From Barrientosiimonas humi (GTDB lineage: Bacteria; Actinomycetota; Actinomycetes; Actinomycetales; Dermatophilaceae), in the NCBI RefSeq assembly GCF_006716095.1, contig NZ_VFOK01000001.1, positions 248,001 through 312,000 on the forward strand: a stretch of 64,000 nt of DNA. The letters are read 5' to 3'. A program made the translations under genes and the position numbers. Positions 1 through 6,702 of this stretch are shown here, one piece after another (position 1 is the stretch's first letter; every line of letters begins with the position of its first letter). A model generated the notes under the pieces. It was not told the DNA's origin, made no database searches, and saw only the letters and a list, made by a program, of their open reading frames with translations.

Positions 1-478
1 GCTGCACGGCTCCGCCGACCTGGCTCACGAGCTTCTGGTTCGCTGCGGCCTGCGCCTTGAGCCCCTCAATCGCCGAGGCCGTAGCCGCGTGATTCTTCTG
101 CGCCTCCGCGACCAAGCTCCGCGACGCGGCGTTCAAGCTCTCGCCGTTGAGACTCCGCGCGAACTCGCCGAGCGTGCTCGCGATCTCGTTCTGCCTGCTC
201 TCGATACTCGCGATCCTCGCGGACACGTCGCTGGAGGGCGAGGAGGTCGACGCCGGGGCCGCGATCCTCTCCAGCCGCCTCGTCGTCTCCTCGTCCATGA
301 CCTTCACGAACCCCGCGAGCTTCTTCTGCTGCTCGGCCAGCCGGTCGAGCCTCGCGTTCTGCGCCTCGACGGCGGTGAGGATCGAGGTCAACACCTCCAT
401 CGTCGCCGGACTGCCGAGCTGCTGCGGCGGCTGCTCGTGCGCGTTCTGCTGCTTCAGCCTGTCGAGCGCTGCGCTCAT
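1..478 (-). CDS. Coiled-coil protein of the mobile element (partial, runs off the left edge)
   Basis: An open frame starts at the ATG at 478 and stays open to the window edge (159 codons). A strong Shine-Dalgarno AAGGAG lies 7 bases upstream. The product begins MSAALDRLKQQNAHE and is rich in Gln, Glu, Ala and Lys with few aromatic residues. It contains regular hydrophobic spacing (for example LTAVEAQNARLDRLAEQQKK), which suggests an alpha-helical coiled coil. It has no recognisable enzyme motif. Codons end strongly in G or C, as in real genes here. It overlaps the relaxase frame by 413 bases in a different phase, and its codon bias suggests this frame is the one under selection there. Its position directly after the relaxase suggests a role in mobilization or DNA processing, but the function is unknown. 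Confidence 0.7.
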   Translation of the reverse strand, partial: MSAALDRLKQQNAHEQPPQQLGSPATMEVLTSILTAVEAQNARLDRLAEQQKKLAGFVKVMDEETTRRLERIAAPASTSSPSSDVSARIASIESRQNEIASTLGEFARSLNGESLNAASRSLVAEAQKNHAATASAIEGLKAQAAANQKLVSQVGGAVQ

Positions 479-1352
479 GTTCCTGCTCCTTCTGCTGCTG
501 GTGGTAGTCGAAGAACGCGGCTGCGCCCTCCGGTGTGAAATCCGCCGAGAGCGCACTCGTGCGCTTGCGGCGCTCAGCGCGCCCGGACTCGCCGCGGCGG
601 TCCTCGATGTAGAGCGTCCAGGTCTCCTGACCGGCGCGCTTGCCCTTCTTGCTGACTGGGCTGTGCAGGCGCATCCGCGGCACCCGCTCCCCGTCGCCGC
701 CGAGCTGCTGGTTCTGCTCCGCGATCACCGCCTCAAGACCGGCCTTGTCCACCGACCGGGGATCGGCCAGGGCGGCGCTCATCCGGTCGCCCATCTCGCG
801 GTCGAGACCGCCCTCGGCGAAGTCCTCGCGGCGCAGCTCCCAGTCCTTCGGGGCGTGCTCCAGCCGCTTCACGACCGAGAGGCCGTGATCGCGCATCAAC
901 TCGTCGTTCGCCGACTGCACGCCCCGCTGGTTCCCGGCTTTGCGGTCGTGGAACGTGCGGTAATCCGAGAGGGCCTTTCCGGTCCGGTTGCTGTGATTGA
1001 TCACGAGGATGTGGTTGTGCGGCTTCTTGCCCCGACCATCCACGTGGCTGACCACGAGGCAGTCCGAGTCCGGGTGCATCTTCTTCGCGAGCTGGTAGCC
1101 CAGATCGTTCACCCGCTGCACGTCCTCCGGGCTGCTCGAGTCGAACTCCTCGTCGCTGAACGACTGCCGGTAGTGCAGTGCCTCGACGTCGCGCTTCGTG
1201 TTCTGCGTGAGCGCGCGGGCGCGGGCCGAGAATGCGCCGGGGCCTCCCGGCACGTCGCACGTGATCGCGACCCCGCGCTCGTCCTCCTTGCCACGGATGT
1301 AGCGCTCCGTGTCTCCGGCGCTGGTGCTCGGGCTGTAGTGCGTGGTGCTCAT
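66..1352 (-). CDS. MOBP-type relaxase (MobA/VirD2-like)
   Basis: Relaxases nick the transfer origin and pilot the single strand to a recipient. The three-histidine metal site appears as HVDGRGKKPHNHILVIN around residues 103-119 (HxDx6HNH), typical of MOBP/MobA-VirD2 relaxases, and the N-terminus has a conserved-looking RYIRGK segment. The first 290 residues look genuine. After about base 478 the frame becomes a low-complexity Arg/Glu/Ala stretch with poor third-position G/C bias and overlaps another ORF, so the tail may be a read-through extension or an evolutionary remnant. The start ATG overlaps the MobC stop (ATGA), implying translational coupling. Family assignment is firm; the exact C-terminus is uncertain. 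Confidence 0.85.
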   Translation of the reverse strand: MSTTHYSPSTSAGDTERYIRGKEDERGVAITCDVPGGPGAFSARARALTQNTKRDVEALHYRQSFSDEEFDSSSPEDVQRVNDLGYQLAKKMHPDSDCLVVSHVDGRGKKPHNHILVINHSNRTGKALSDYRTFHDRKAGNQRGVQSANDELMRDHGLSVVKRLEHAPKDWELRREDFAEGGLDREMGDRMSAALADPRSVDKAGLEAVIAEQNQQLGGDGERVPRMRLHSPVSKKGKRAGQETWTLYIEDRRGESGRAERRKRTSALSADFTPEGAAAFFDYHQQQKEQEHERSARQAEAAERARAAAAAARQSGDDGGVDLDPHRRRGAEREARPAGRAAEEARGVREGHGRGDDEAAGEDRGPGVDLLALQRRVREDREYREQAERDREHARRVRAESQRRELERRVAELGRGGAEESRGYGLGD

Positions 1353-1939
1353 GAGTCCGTCCGATCCCCGAGCAGGGTCCGGACCTCGCGCAGCAGCTCG
1401 ATCAGCTCGGGCACCTCCGCCGACAGCGCGACCGCCTCGCCGGCCCGCGCGCGGCGGTCCAGGTCGTTGACGTTGATCGCCAGCGGGCGCACCTGCGCGG
1501 CAAGCTCCCGGGCGTCCGCCGAGGCCTGCACGCGCGCCTCGACCCCGAGCAGGTGCGCGGCCACGGCGGCGTCCAGCTCCTCGCTCCGGGAGGCGTGCAG
1601 AGCATCGCGCACGACGCTCCGCACCCAGGTGCTCGGAGCCAGCCCGAGCCGCTCCGCACGAGTGCGCAGCGCCCCGAGCGTGGCCTCATCGAAGCGCGTA
1701 TCAAGCCGCCCGCCGCCCCCACGACGACGCTTCGCGCCGCCGTGACTCTGGCGCACAGCCTCCGCATCAGCCCGACCGGTTTTCACCTGGGAGTCGGCCT
1801 GCTGCTCCACCTGTACGCCAGAGTGGCAAGCAGTAGGCCTGTCGGACACATCGCTGACGCTCGTGTCCTCCAGCCCTGCTTGCGAGGGGGCTCCGCCCCC
1901 TTCGATCCCCTGGAAGAGCGGGTGCTGATCGGCGCTCAT
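1349..1939 (-). CDS. MobC-like relaxosome accessory protein
   Basis: This 196-residue protein lies directly upstream of the relaxase. Residues from about 80 onward contain a ribbon-helix-helix-like segment (RLDTRFDEATLGALRTRAE followed by LGLAPSTWVR). This is followed by the MobC-type region ending LAINVNDLDRRARAGEA, comparable to the INQIARNLNQ..ANAG motif of MobC/BMC proteins that bind the transfer origin and help the relaxase. The first 75 residues are polar and probably disordered. The ATG at 1939 overlaps the rep stop, and its own stop overlaps the relaxase start, so rep, mobC and the relaxase form one translationally coupled unit. Assignment rests on motif resemblance and position. Confidence 0.75.
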   Translation of the reverse strand: MSADQHPLFQGIEGGGAPSQAGLEDTSVSDVSDRPTACHSGVQVEQQADSQVKTGRADAEAVRQSHGGAKRRRGGGGRLDTRFDEATLGALRTRAERLGLAPSTWVRSVVRDALHASRSEELDAAVAAHLLGVEARVQASADARELAAQVRPLAINVNDLDRRARAGEAVALSAEVPELIELLREVRTLLGDRTDS

Positions 1940-3372
1940 GCCGCACCTCCGATCAGCGCCAGCGGCACGTCCGGGCTGCGCACCGCGAGCCCGCTCAGCA
2001 GTTCGACAACCGCGCTCTCGGCGTCGTGCTCCGCGGAGGTCTCCGGACCGTAGGTGAGCTCGCACGACGGAGCCACCTGCTGGTGGTACGAGTTGCCGTT
2101 GACGCCCGGCGTGTGCGCGGCCGCCGGAAGGCTGCACTGATGCCACTCGTAGGGCTCGATCTTCCCGATGTGCTGCACGAGGTAGCGGTTGATATCGTCG
2201 GCGCGGAACACCTTCACGACCGATGCCAGGCGACGGATGAACTGGTCCAGCGCCTCGTCCACGTTGCCCTTCTGGCGGGCGTAGAAGAAGAACTCGACCG
2301 GCTCGATGGTGGCCGTGATGACGATCAGTCGCGGAGCCACCTCGCCCTTGTTCTTGTAACGCGCCTTCGCCGGGGAGGCGTTGTACGGATCGAGCAGCAA
2401 CAGCCAGTCGTTCGCATCCATCGCCGAAGCCCGCAGATCGTCGAGCAGCAGAACCTCCTCCCCGCGCCAGTCATCGAGCGGGTTGCCCGTCGCGGCCCGG
2501 TAGACCTGCCACCGCTCGCCGTTCGCGTTCGCCGCGTCAATCGCCGCCATGATGAAGTCCGTTGCGAACCGCGTCTTGCCGATCCCGGCATCCCCGTGGA
2601 CGAACACCACATGCGTTGAGAAATCACCGGCGCGGAGCTTCGCTGCCGCCCGATACGCGCGGCGCTGACCATAGGCCGACAGTGCGTCGTCGATCTCCCG
2701 CTGATGCCGCGAGTAGATGTCGAACAGGCCATCGGTGAGCATGATCTGATCGCGCGTGATCTCGCCCTGGAGCACCCGCTCGCGCATGTCCTCGAAGTTC
2801 TCGGCGACGACCTTCTTCTTCACGTGGGCGCGGCCCTTGAGCCACGTCTCCCGGCGCAGGGCGTCGATGCCGAGGTAGTCCGGCCCGCGCACCGTGGCGA
2901 CCTCCGAAGGGGCGTACTGGTGCTTGTCCGCGTACTTCACGTGCGTCAGGTACGACAGCATGTTGTCGAAGGCGTAGCGTCCGCGACCGGGCTTCTCGAC
3001 GTACTGCGGCTCGACGCCGATGCCGGACGCGAGCCGATCCAGCGGCGCGCTCTTCGAACGACTGGCGAACTTGATCACCGCGTGCAGGTGATCCGGCTTC
3101 GGCTCGACCACGAGTGCCTTCTCCGTGTCGCTCCAGACCTCGCGCTCGTCCTTGTCGTGCACGATGCCGTAGGCCTCGACGACTTCGCAGCCGACCGCCT
3201 CGAGCCGCTGCACGATGTAGGTGAGGATCGGCCCGGCCCCCTGCTGGAGCAGCGCGGCCCCGTTCGCATCCTCGGCAGCCCAGGTCCAGTACGACGGATC
3301 GAGGTACTGCGTGAGTCCGATGCTCGTGGGGTTGTTCTCCTGCTTAGCCACGGCGACCACCGCCCGCGACAT
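1936..3372 (-). CDS. Rolling-circle replication initiator with HUH nuclease and SF3-like helicase domain
   Basis: This 478-residue Rep has two parts. The N-terminal endonuclease carries the metal-binding HUH motif HLHAVIKF at about residues 98-105. About 45 residues later comes a candidate catalytic tyrosine in MLSYLTHVKYADKHQY, the arrangement of Rep_2 (pMV158/pE194-like) initiators. The C-terminal half is a P-loop helicase with Walker A GDAGIGKT (about 258-265), Walker B EEVLLLDD and a motif C-like LIVITATIEP, fitting superfamily 3. The nuclease-plus-SF3 layout is the one seen in certain actinobacterial plasmid Reps and in CRESS-DNA virus Reps; simple pMV158 Reps lack the helicase. It lies downstream of possible iterons. 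No clear Shine-Dalgarno precedes the ATG, and an upstream ORF overlaps it by 29 bases, so coupled translation is likely. Confidence 0.88.
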   Translation of the reverse strand: MSRAVVAVAKQENNPTSIGLTQYLDPSYWTWAAEDANGAALLQQGAGPILTYIVQRLEAVGCEVVEAYGIVHDKDEREVWSDTEKALVVEPKPDHLHAVIKFASRSKSAPLDRLASGIGVEPQYVEKPGRGRYAFDNMLSYLTHVKYADKHQYAPSEVATVRGPDYLGIDALRRETWLKGRAHVKKKVVAENFEDMRERVLQGEITRDQIMLTDGLFDIYSRHQREIDDALSAYGQRRAYRAAAKLRAGDFSTHVVFVHGDAGIGKTRFATDFIMAAIDAANANGERWQVYRAATGNPLDDWRGEEVLLLDDLRASAMDANDWLLLLDPYNASPAKARYKNKGEVAPRLIVITATIEPVEFFFYARQKGNVDEALDQFIRRLASVVKVFRADDINRYLVQHIGKIEPYEWHQCSLPAAAHTPGVNGNSYHQQVAPSCELTYGPETSAEHDAESAVVELLSGLAVRSPDVPLALIGGAA

Positions 3373-3691
3373 CGTAAGGAGCGTGCGGCGCCTTAAATGA
3401 CCCCCTATTGACCCCCAAATGAGACCCCAAATGATCCCGCGAGGTCACGCGGCGGTGCGAGGGCGGAACCGGCTCCTGACCAGGCATGTTGGTGCATGGC
3501 GCGGCAATCGACAAGCCCTTGCCGCGCCCGTAGGAACGAATGAAGCTCCCGAAACTCTTGGAGTGCGGAACACGGCTTCCGGCGGTCATCACGACGACGG
3601 GCAGCCCGCCTCCGGCGGGTGCCAGGGCAGGCCCTCCGGGCGGGGTCAGGTCGGCGGACACGAGGGCGCTGGTGCAGTCGGTGGTGCTCAT
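3344..3691 (-). CDS. Hypothetical protein upstream of rep
   Basis: This is a 115-residue ORF whose ATG overlaps the stop of the helix-turn-helix gene (ATGA) and whose end overlaps the rep start by 29 bases. It is proline- and glycine-rich, with one more conserved-looking stretch (HSKSFGSFIRSYGRGKG at about residues 43-59). I do not recognise the family. The 3' third is built from the direct repeats proposed below as iterons, so the C-terminus may be a by-product of that DNA. Coupling at both ends suggests it is translated, perhaps as a leader controlling Rep synthesis. Confidence 0.45.
   Translation of the reverse strand: MSTTDCTSALVSADLTPPGGPALAPAGGGLPVVVMTAGSRVPHSKSFGSFIRSYGRGKGLSIAAPCTNMPGQEPVPPSHRRVTSRDHLGSHLGVNRGSFKAPHAPYDVAGGGRRG
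3394..3437 (-). repeat. Iteron-like direct repeats upstream of rep
   Basis: Four imperfect direct repeats with an 11-12 base spacing occur just before the rep start. On the minus strand they read ATTTGGGGTCTC, ATTTGGGGGTCA, ATAGGGGGTCA and a degenerate TTTAAGG. Rolling-circle Reps of this class bind short direct repeats beside the nick site, so this is a candidate Rep-binding site. I do not see a convincing nick-site hairpin next to it. Confidence 0.45.
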
Positions 3692-3936
3692 CGGGCACCG
3701 CCCTTGCGGTAGCGCTTGATGACGGCCTGATGCGTGACGCCGAGGGCATCGCCGATCCTCGCCCAGGTCACCCCATCGGCGCGGGCGTCGGCGACGGCGA
3801 TCTCGACGGCTTCTTCCAGCACGGAGCGGAGCACGCCGAGGTCGTAGAGATGCGCTTCCGCGTCGGCGAGAGTGGGATCGCCCAGACGCCAGCGGAAGCC
3901 GTTCACGTGGTCGAAGGCAGCGGAGTTGGCGCTCAT
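3688..3936 (-). CDS. Small helix-turn-helix DNA-binding protein
   Basis: This 82-residue protein ends in a clear helix-turn-helix (TWARIGDALGVTHQAVIKRY, about residues 57-76) followed by a basic tail (RKGGAR). The upstream part contains LYDLGVLRSVLEEAVEIAVADARADG, a helix commonly seen before this HTH in small actinobacterial regulators. It overlaps its upstream neighbour by one base (TGATG) and its downstream neighbour by four. Its position between the recombinase and rep suits a copy-control repressor or excisionase-like regulator; which of these cannot be told from sequence alone. Confidence 0.7.
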   Translation of the reverse strand: MSANSAAFDHVNGFRWRLGDPTLADAEAHLYDLGVLRSVLEEAVEIAVADARADGVTWARIGDALGVTHQAVIKRYRKGGAR

Positions 3937-4148
3937 CAGCGACCACCACCCATCACGGCGGCGACGGCGGCGCGCTGGCGCGGGGTCAGCGGCGTGCTGG
4001 TCAGGCGCTCACCGGCACGACGACCGGCGGCGAGGGCAACGGCGATGACGGGATCGAGCCCATCAGCTTGCGAAACGGGGATCAGGTCCTGGTCGAGCCC
4101 AGGACGGTCCAGCGCGGAGGCGCGGGGAGCGTCGATAACGACAGACAT
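3936..4148 (-). CDS. Small hypothetical protein, first gene of the rep-mob operon
   Basis: This 70-residue ORF begins MSVVIDAPRASALDRPG and has the segment LDPVIAVALAAGRRAGERL near the middle. It has no domain I recognise. Its stop overlaps the start of the HTH gene, so it probably leads the operon that runs through rep and the mobilization genes. Codon use resembles its neighbours. Confidence 0.55.
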   Translation of the reverse strand: MSVVIDAPRASALDRPGLDQDLIPVSQADGLDPVIAVALAAGRRAGERLTSTPLTPRQRAAVAAVMGGGR

Positions 4149-4329
4149 CGGAAGTCCTCAAACATGAGTGTGCTTCCGGTTCCCCGCCACGGTAGTTGGG
4201 CTGTTTGACCGGCTACTCATCCGGGAGTAGAACCCGCGCTTCTAAGTCGCGGCCCCGGTGGGATCTTCTTGTCTGCAACCATTCTCCCATGACTCGACTC
4301 ACCAGTCCACTGACGAGTCGACTCGCGTG

Positions 4330-5766
4330 TCAGTCGCGACGCGGCTCTATTCGAATGAGGTCGGGGTCGAACTTCACGTGACCCGGCGCGATGGGTTCGA
4401 TGGTCACCGTTACCAGCTCGTCCACGAGCATCCGGCGGCGGTCCATGTCCAAGGCCTTCCACTTCGACTCGACGACCTCCCGGCGCTCCATGGTGCCGAG
4501 CGACTCGTCCACGTCCCCCAGCAGCTTCGCCGCCACCGACACCGAGCGGTCGAGTATCTCCGCGTCGATCTGGTCGATGCGGGCCTTTCCGCCCCTGATC
4601 GCCTCCGTGATCTCCAGGACGGGCTGGCGCACGTCCAGCAGCAGCGGGCTCAGCTCCTTGACGCGCTCGACCAGAGCGTTCCGCTCGGTCAGCAGCGCCT
4701 CGCGGTCCGGCCCGTCGTCCTCCTGCGGCATCACGAGGTCGTGCACGTCCACCGAAGACAGGCGGGTGAGCACCGCCTCGGTGACCATCGCATCGACGGG
4801 CTCGCGCTGGCGGGTGAGGTGGAACTGCTCGCCGCAGCGGTACGTCGGCTGCTTGCGGCTGTTGGTCCCCGAGACGAGCGTCGCGCCGCACTTCCCGCAC
4901 AGGCCAATCGTGGACAGGAGGTACTTCGGCTGGTTGCCCTGCCTCGCCGACCTCCGCACGTTGTCCTCCAGCTTTGCCACCGCGGCCCGCCACGTCTGCT
5001 CGCCAACGATGGGCGGGAACGCGTCGCCCTGCACCGGGTACAGCTCGCCCGAGGCGTAGTGCTTGATGTAGCCAGCGTAGAGCGGGTTCGCCAGCAGGTA
5101 CCGCACGGCATCGACGGAGAACGCCGACCCGCGCGCGGTCAGATGACCGGCGCTGTTCAGGTCCTCGCGGATGCGACGGATCGACAGCGACGGCTCGCCG
5201 AGGAACGCATCGAAGGCCCGCCGTACGGCGTCGGCCTCCGCCTCGATCAGCTCACCCTCCCTCGTCCAGCCGAACGCCTTCCAGGAGGACGCCGGGATGC
5301 CCTCGGCGCGGCGGCGCTCGTTCGACCTGATCTGACGCTCCGCCTTGCGGCGCGCCTCGAACCGCGCGAGAGCGGCGAGCATCGTCGCCCGGAACTCGCC
5401 GTCCGCCGTCGAGAGGTCGATCTCGCCGTCCACGGTGACGACGCGCAGGCCGAGGTCGATCAGCGTGTTCAGGTCCTTCGTGCTGCGCAGGAGGCGGTCC
5501 ATGTCCACGGCGACGACCATCGAGAACCTGCCCGCGCGGGCGTCGTCCAGCATCTCGGCCCACCGGGTGCCAGCGCGGCGCTTCTTCGTCGCCGACACAG
5601 CGTTGTCGTCGTAGACCTCGACGACCTCCCAGTCCTTGGCCTCGGCGAGAGCCCTGATCTTCCGCAACTGGGTCTCGACCGTCCACCGGTCGCCCTTGCG
5701 ATCCATCGAGGCGCGGACGTAGGCGGCGACCTCGTTCGTCTTCCTCAGCGATACCAGTTCAACCAT
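4330..5766 (-). CDS. Large serine recombinase (integrase) of the element
   Basis: This 478-residue integrase would catalyse insertion and, with a directionality factor, excision. The N-terminal resolvase domain has the nucleophile serine in VRASMDRKG (about residue 20) and the conserved arginine region DMDRLLRSTKDLN. A recombinase domain follows from about residue 160 (FGWTREGEL...), with a zinc ribbon (CGKCGATLVSGTNSRKQP...C, about 290-315) and a C-terminal coiled coil. It sits at the element end, with its start about 40 bases from where chromosomal coding sequence resumes. That is the usual position of a serine integrase next to its att site. It is shorter than the phiC31 type but within the family range. 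Confidence 0.93.
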   Translation of the reverse strand: MVELVSLRKTNEVAAYVRASMDRKGDRWTVETQLRKIRALAEAKDWEVVEVYDDNAVSATKKRRAGTRWAEMLDDARAGRFSMVVAVDMDRLLRSTKDLNTLIDLGLRVVTVDGEIDLSTADGEFRATMLAALARFEARRKAERQIRSNERRRAEGIPASSWKAFGWTREGELIEAEADAVRRAFDAFLGEPSLSIRRIREDLNSAGHLTARGSAFSVDAVRYLLANPLYAGYIKHYASGELYPVQGDAFPPIVGEQTWRAAVAKLEDNVRRSARQGNQPKYLLSTIGLCGKCGATLVSGTNSRKQPTYRCGEQFHLTRQREPVDAMVTEAVLTRLSSVDVHDLVMPQEDDGPDREALLTERNALVERVKELSPLLLDVRQPVLEITEAIRGGKARIDQIDAEILDRSVSVAAKLLGDVDESLGTMERREVVESKWKALDMDRRRMLVDELVTVTIEPIAPGHVKFDPDLIRIEPRRD

Positions 5767-5808
5767 GCAACCAAGCTTACGTGAACGAGTGTTGCAACCG
5801 CGATATAA
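5767..5808. other. Probable integration junction (att site)
   Basis: Upstream of the integrase start the sequence passes into the interrupted monooxygenase gene. The hexamer GCAACC occurs twice here (near 5768 and 5795), and coding similarity to luciferase-like enzymes resumes at TACGAGAACCCG (about 5810). The crossover dinucleotide cannot be identified without the left junction, which is outside the window. Confidence 0.55.
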
Positions 5809-6626
5809 GCTACGAGAACCCGCTGCAGCTCGCCGAGGAGCTCGGCGCGCTCGACCTGCTCGCCGACCAGCGCATCGCGATCGGCATCAGCCGAGGGTCA
5901 CCCGAGACGGCGCTGCGCGGCTACGAGGCGTTCGGCTACACCGGCAGCAAGGACCCGCGGGGCGCCGACATCGCTCGCGAGAAGTTCGCCACGTTCCTGC
6001 GCGCCATCGACGGCGAGGGCATGGTCGAGGCCGACCCGGCGCGCGCACCGCGCGGCACGCTGCTGCCGATCACGCCGCAGTCCAACGGTCTTCGCGACCG
6101 CATCTGGTGGGGCTCGGCGACCCGCGAGACCGCCGAGTGGGTCGGGGAGATGGGCCTGAACCTGATGTCCTCGACGCTGCTCACCGAGGAGGCGGGCATG
6201 CCCTTCCACGAGCTGCAGCGCGAGCAGATCGACCGCTATCGCGAGGCGTACGCCGCCGCCGGGCACACACGACCGCCGCGGGTCTCGGTGAGCCGCAGCA
6301 TCTTCCCGCTGGTCAGCGACGCCGACCGCGCCTACTTCGGCGGCCGCCCGGACAGCGACCAGGTCGGGATCATCGACGGCTACGTCTCGACGTTCGGCAA
6401 GACCTATGCCGCCGAGCCCGACGAGCTGATCGAGCAGCTGCGCGCCGACTCCGCGGTGATGGCCGCCGACACGGTGATGCTGACCGTCCCCAACCAGCTG
6501 GGTGTCGACTACAACGCGCACGTGCTCGAGGCGTTCGCCACGCACGTCGCGCCGGCGCTCGGGTGGAAGCCGAACACCGACGGCCCGGTGCGCGGCGACC
6601 GGATCGAGCTGAGCACGACGAGCTGA
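5781..6626 (+). pseudogene. Luciferase-like (LLM) flavin-dependent oxidoreductase, 5'-truncated by the element
   Basis: From about codon 10 the product matches the middle and C-terminal parts of bacterial luciferase-like monooxygenases: YENPLQLAEELGALDLL, IAIGISRGSPETALRGYEAFGY, and later DRIWWGSATRETAEWVGEMGLN. Family members usually carry 80-100 more residues before YENPL, including the first strands of the TIM barrel. Those are missing, and the remaining frame opens in element DNA. The gene is therefore almost certainly inactive, with its 5' part beyond the left end of the element. The dependent flavin (FMN or F420) cannot be decided. Confidence 0.88.
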
Positions 6627-6656
6627 GCGGGACGAGCTGAGCGGGACGAGCCGGGC

Positions 6657-6702
6657 GAGCCCGACGAGCCGAGCCGGCACCGGCGTACGGCTCGTCGGGC
6701 TC
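6657..6702. terminator. Bidirectional hairpin terminator between convergent genes
   Basis: A perfect 15-bp inverted repeat (GAGCCCGACGAGCCG and its complement, 6657-6671 and 6688-6702) with a 16-base loop separates the monooxygenase remnant from the convergent MMPL gene and overlaps the MMPL stop codon. There is no U-tract, as is usual in high-GC actinomycetes. Confidence 0.7.

Larger units (their letters stand above)
1..5808. mobile_element. Integrated mobilizable element, right end only
   Basis: Everything from the left edge to about 5.8 kb belongs to one leftward-reading mobile unit: serine recombinase, small regulatory genes, an HUH-SF3 Rep, MobC, a MOBP relaxase and a coiled-coil protein. 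The recombinase lies against a broken chromosomal gene, as expected when a large serine integrase inserts into a coding sequence. From rep to the relaxase the genes overlap by a few bases and look co-transcribed. No conjugation ATPase or type IV secretion gene is seen, so within the window it is an integrative mobilizable element or integrated plasmid; the rest lies to the left. The right end is placed near 5.8 kb because chromosomal homology resumes at the codons for YENPL. Confidence 0.85.

Noticed and set aside
147-1745. Long plus-strand frame across the relaxase and mobC
   Set aside because: Opposite to genes with clear motifs and coupled starts; the product has no recognisable domain.
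4196-4265. tRNA-like hairpins (CTACTC...GAGTAG and an anticodon-like CTTCTAA loop)
   Set aside because: There is no T arm of GGTTCRA type and no pairing acceptor stem, so a tRNA gene is not supported.
1-5808. Complete self-transmissible AICE
   Set aside because: No TraB/FtsK-type translocase or type IV secretion gene is visible; only mobilization functions are supported within the window.
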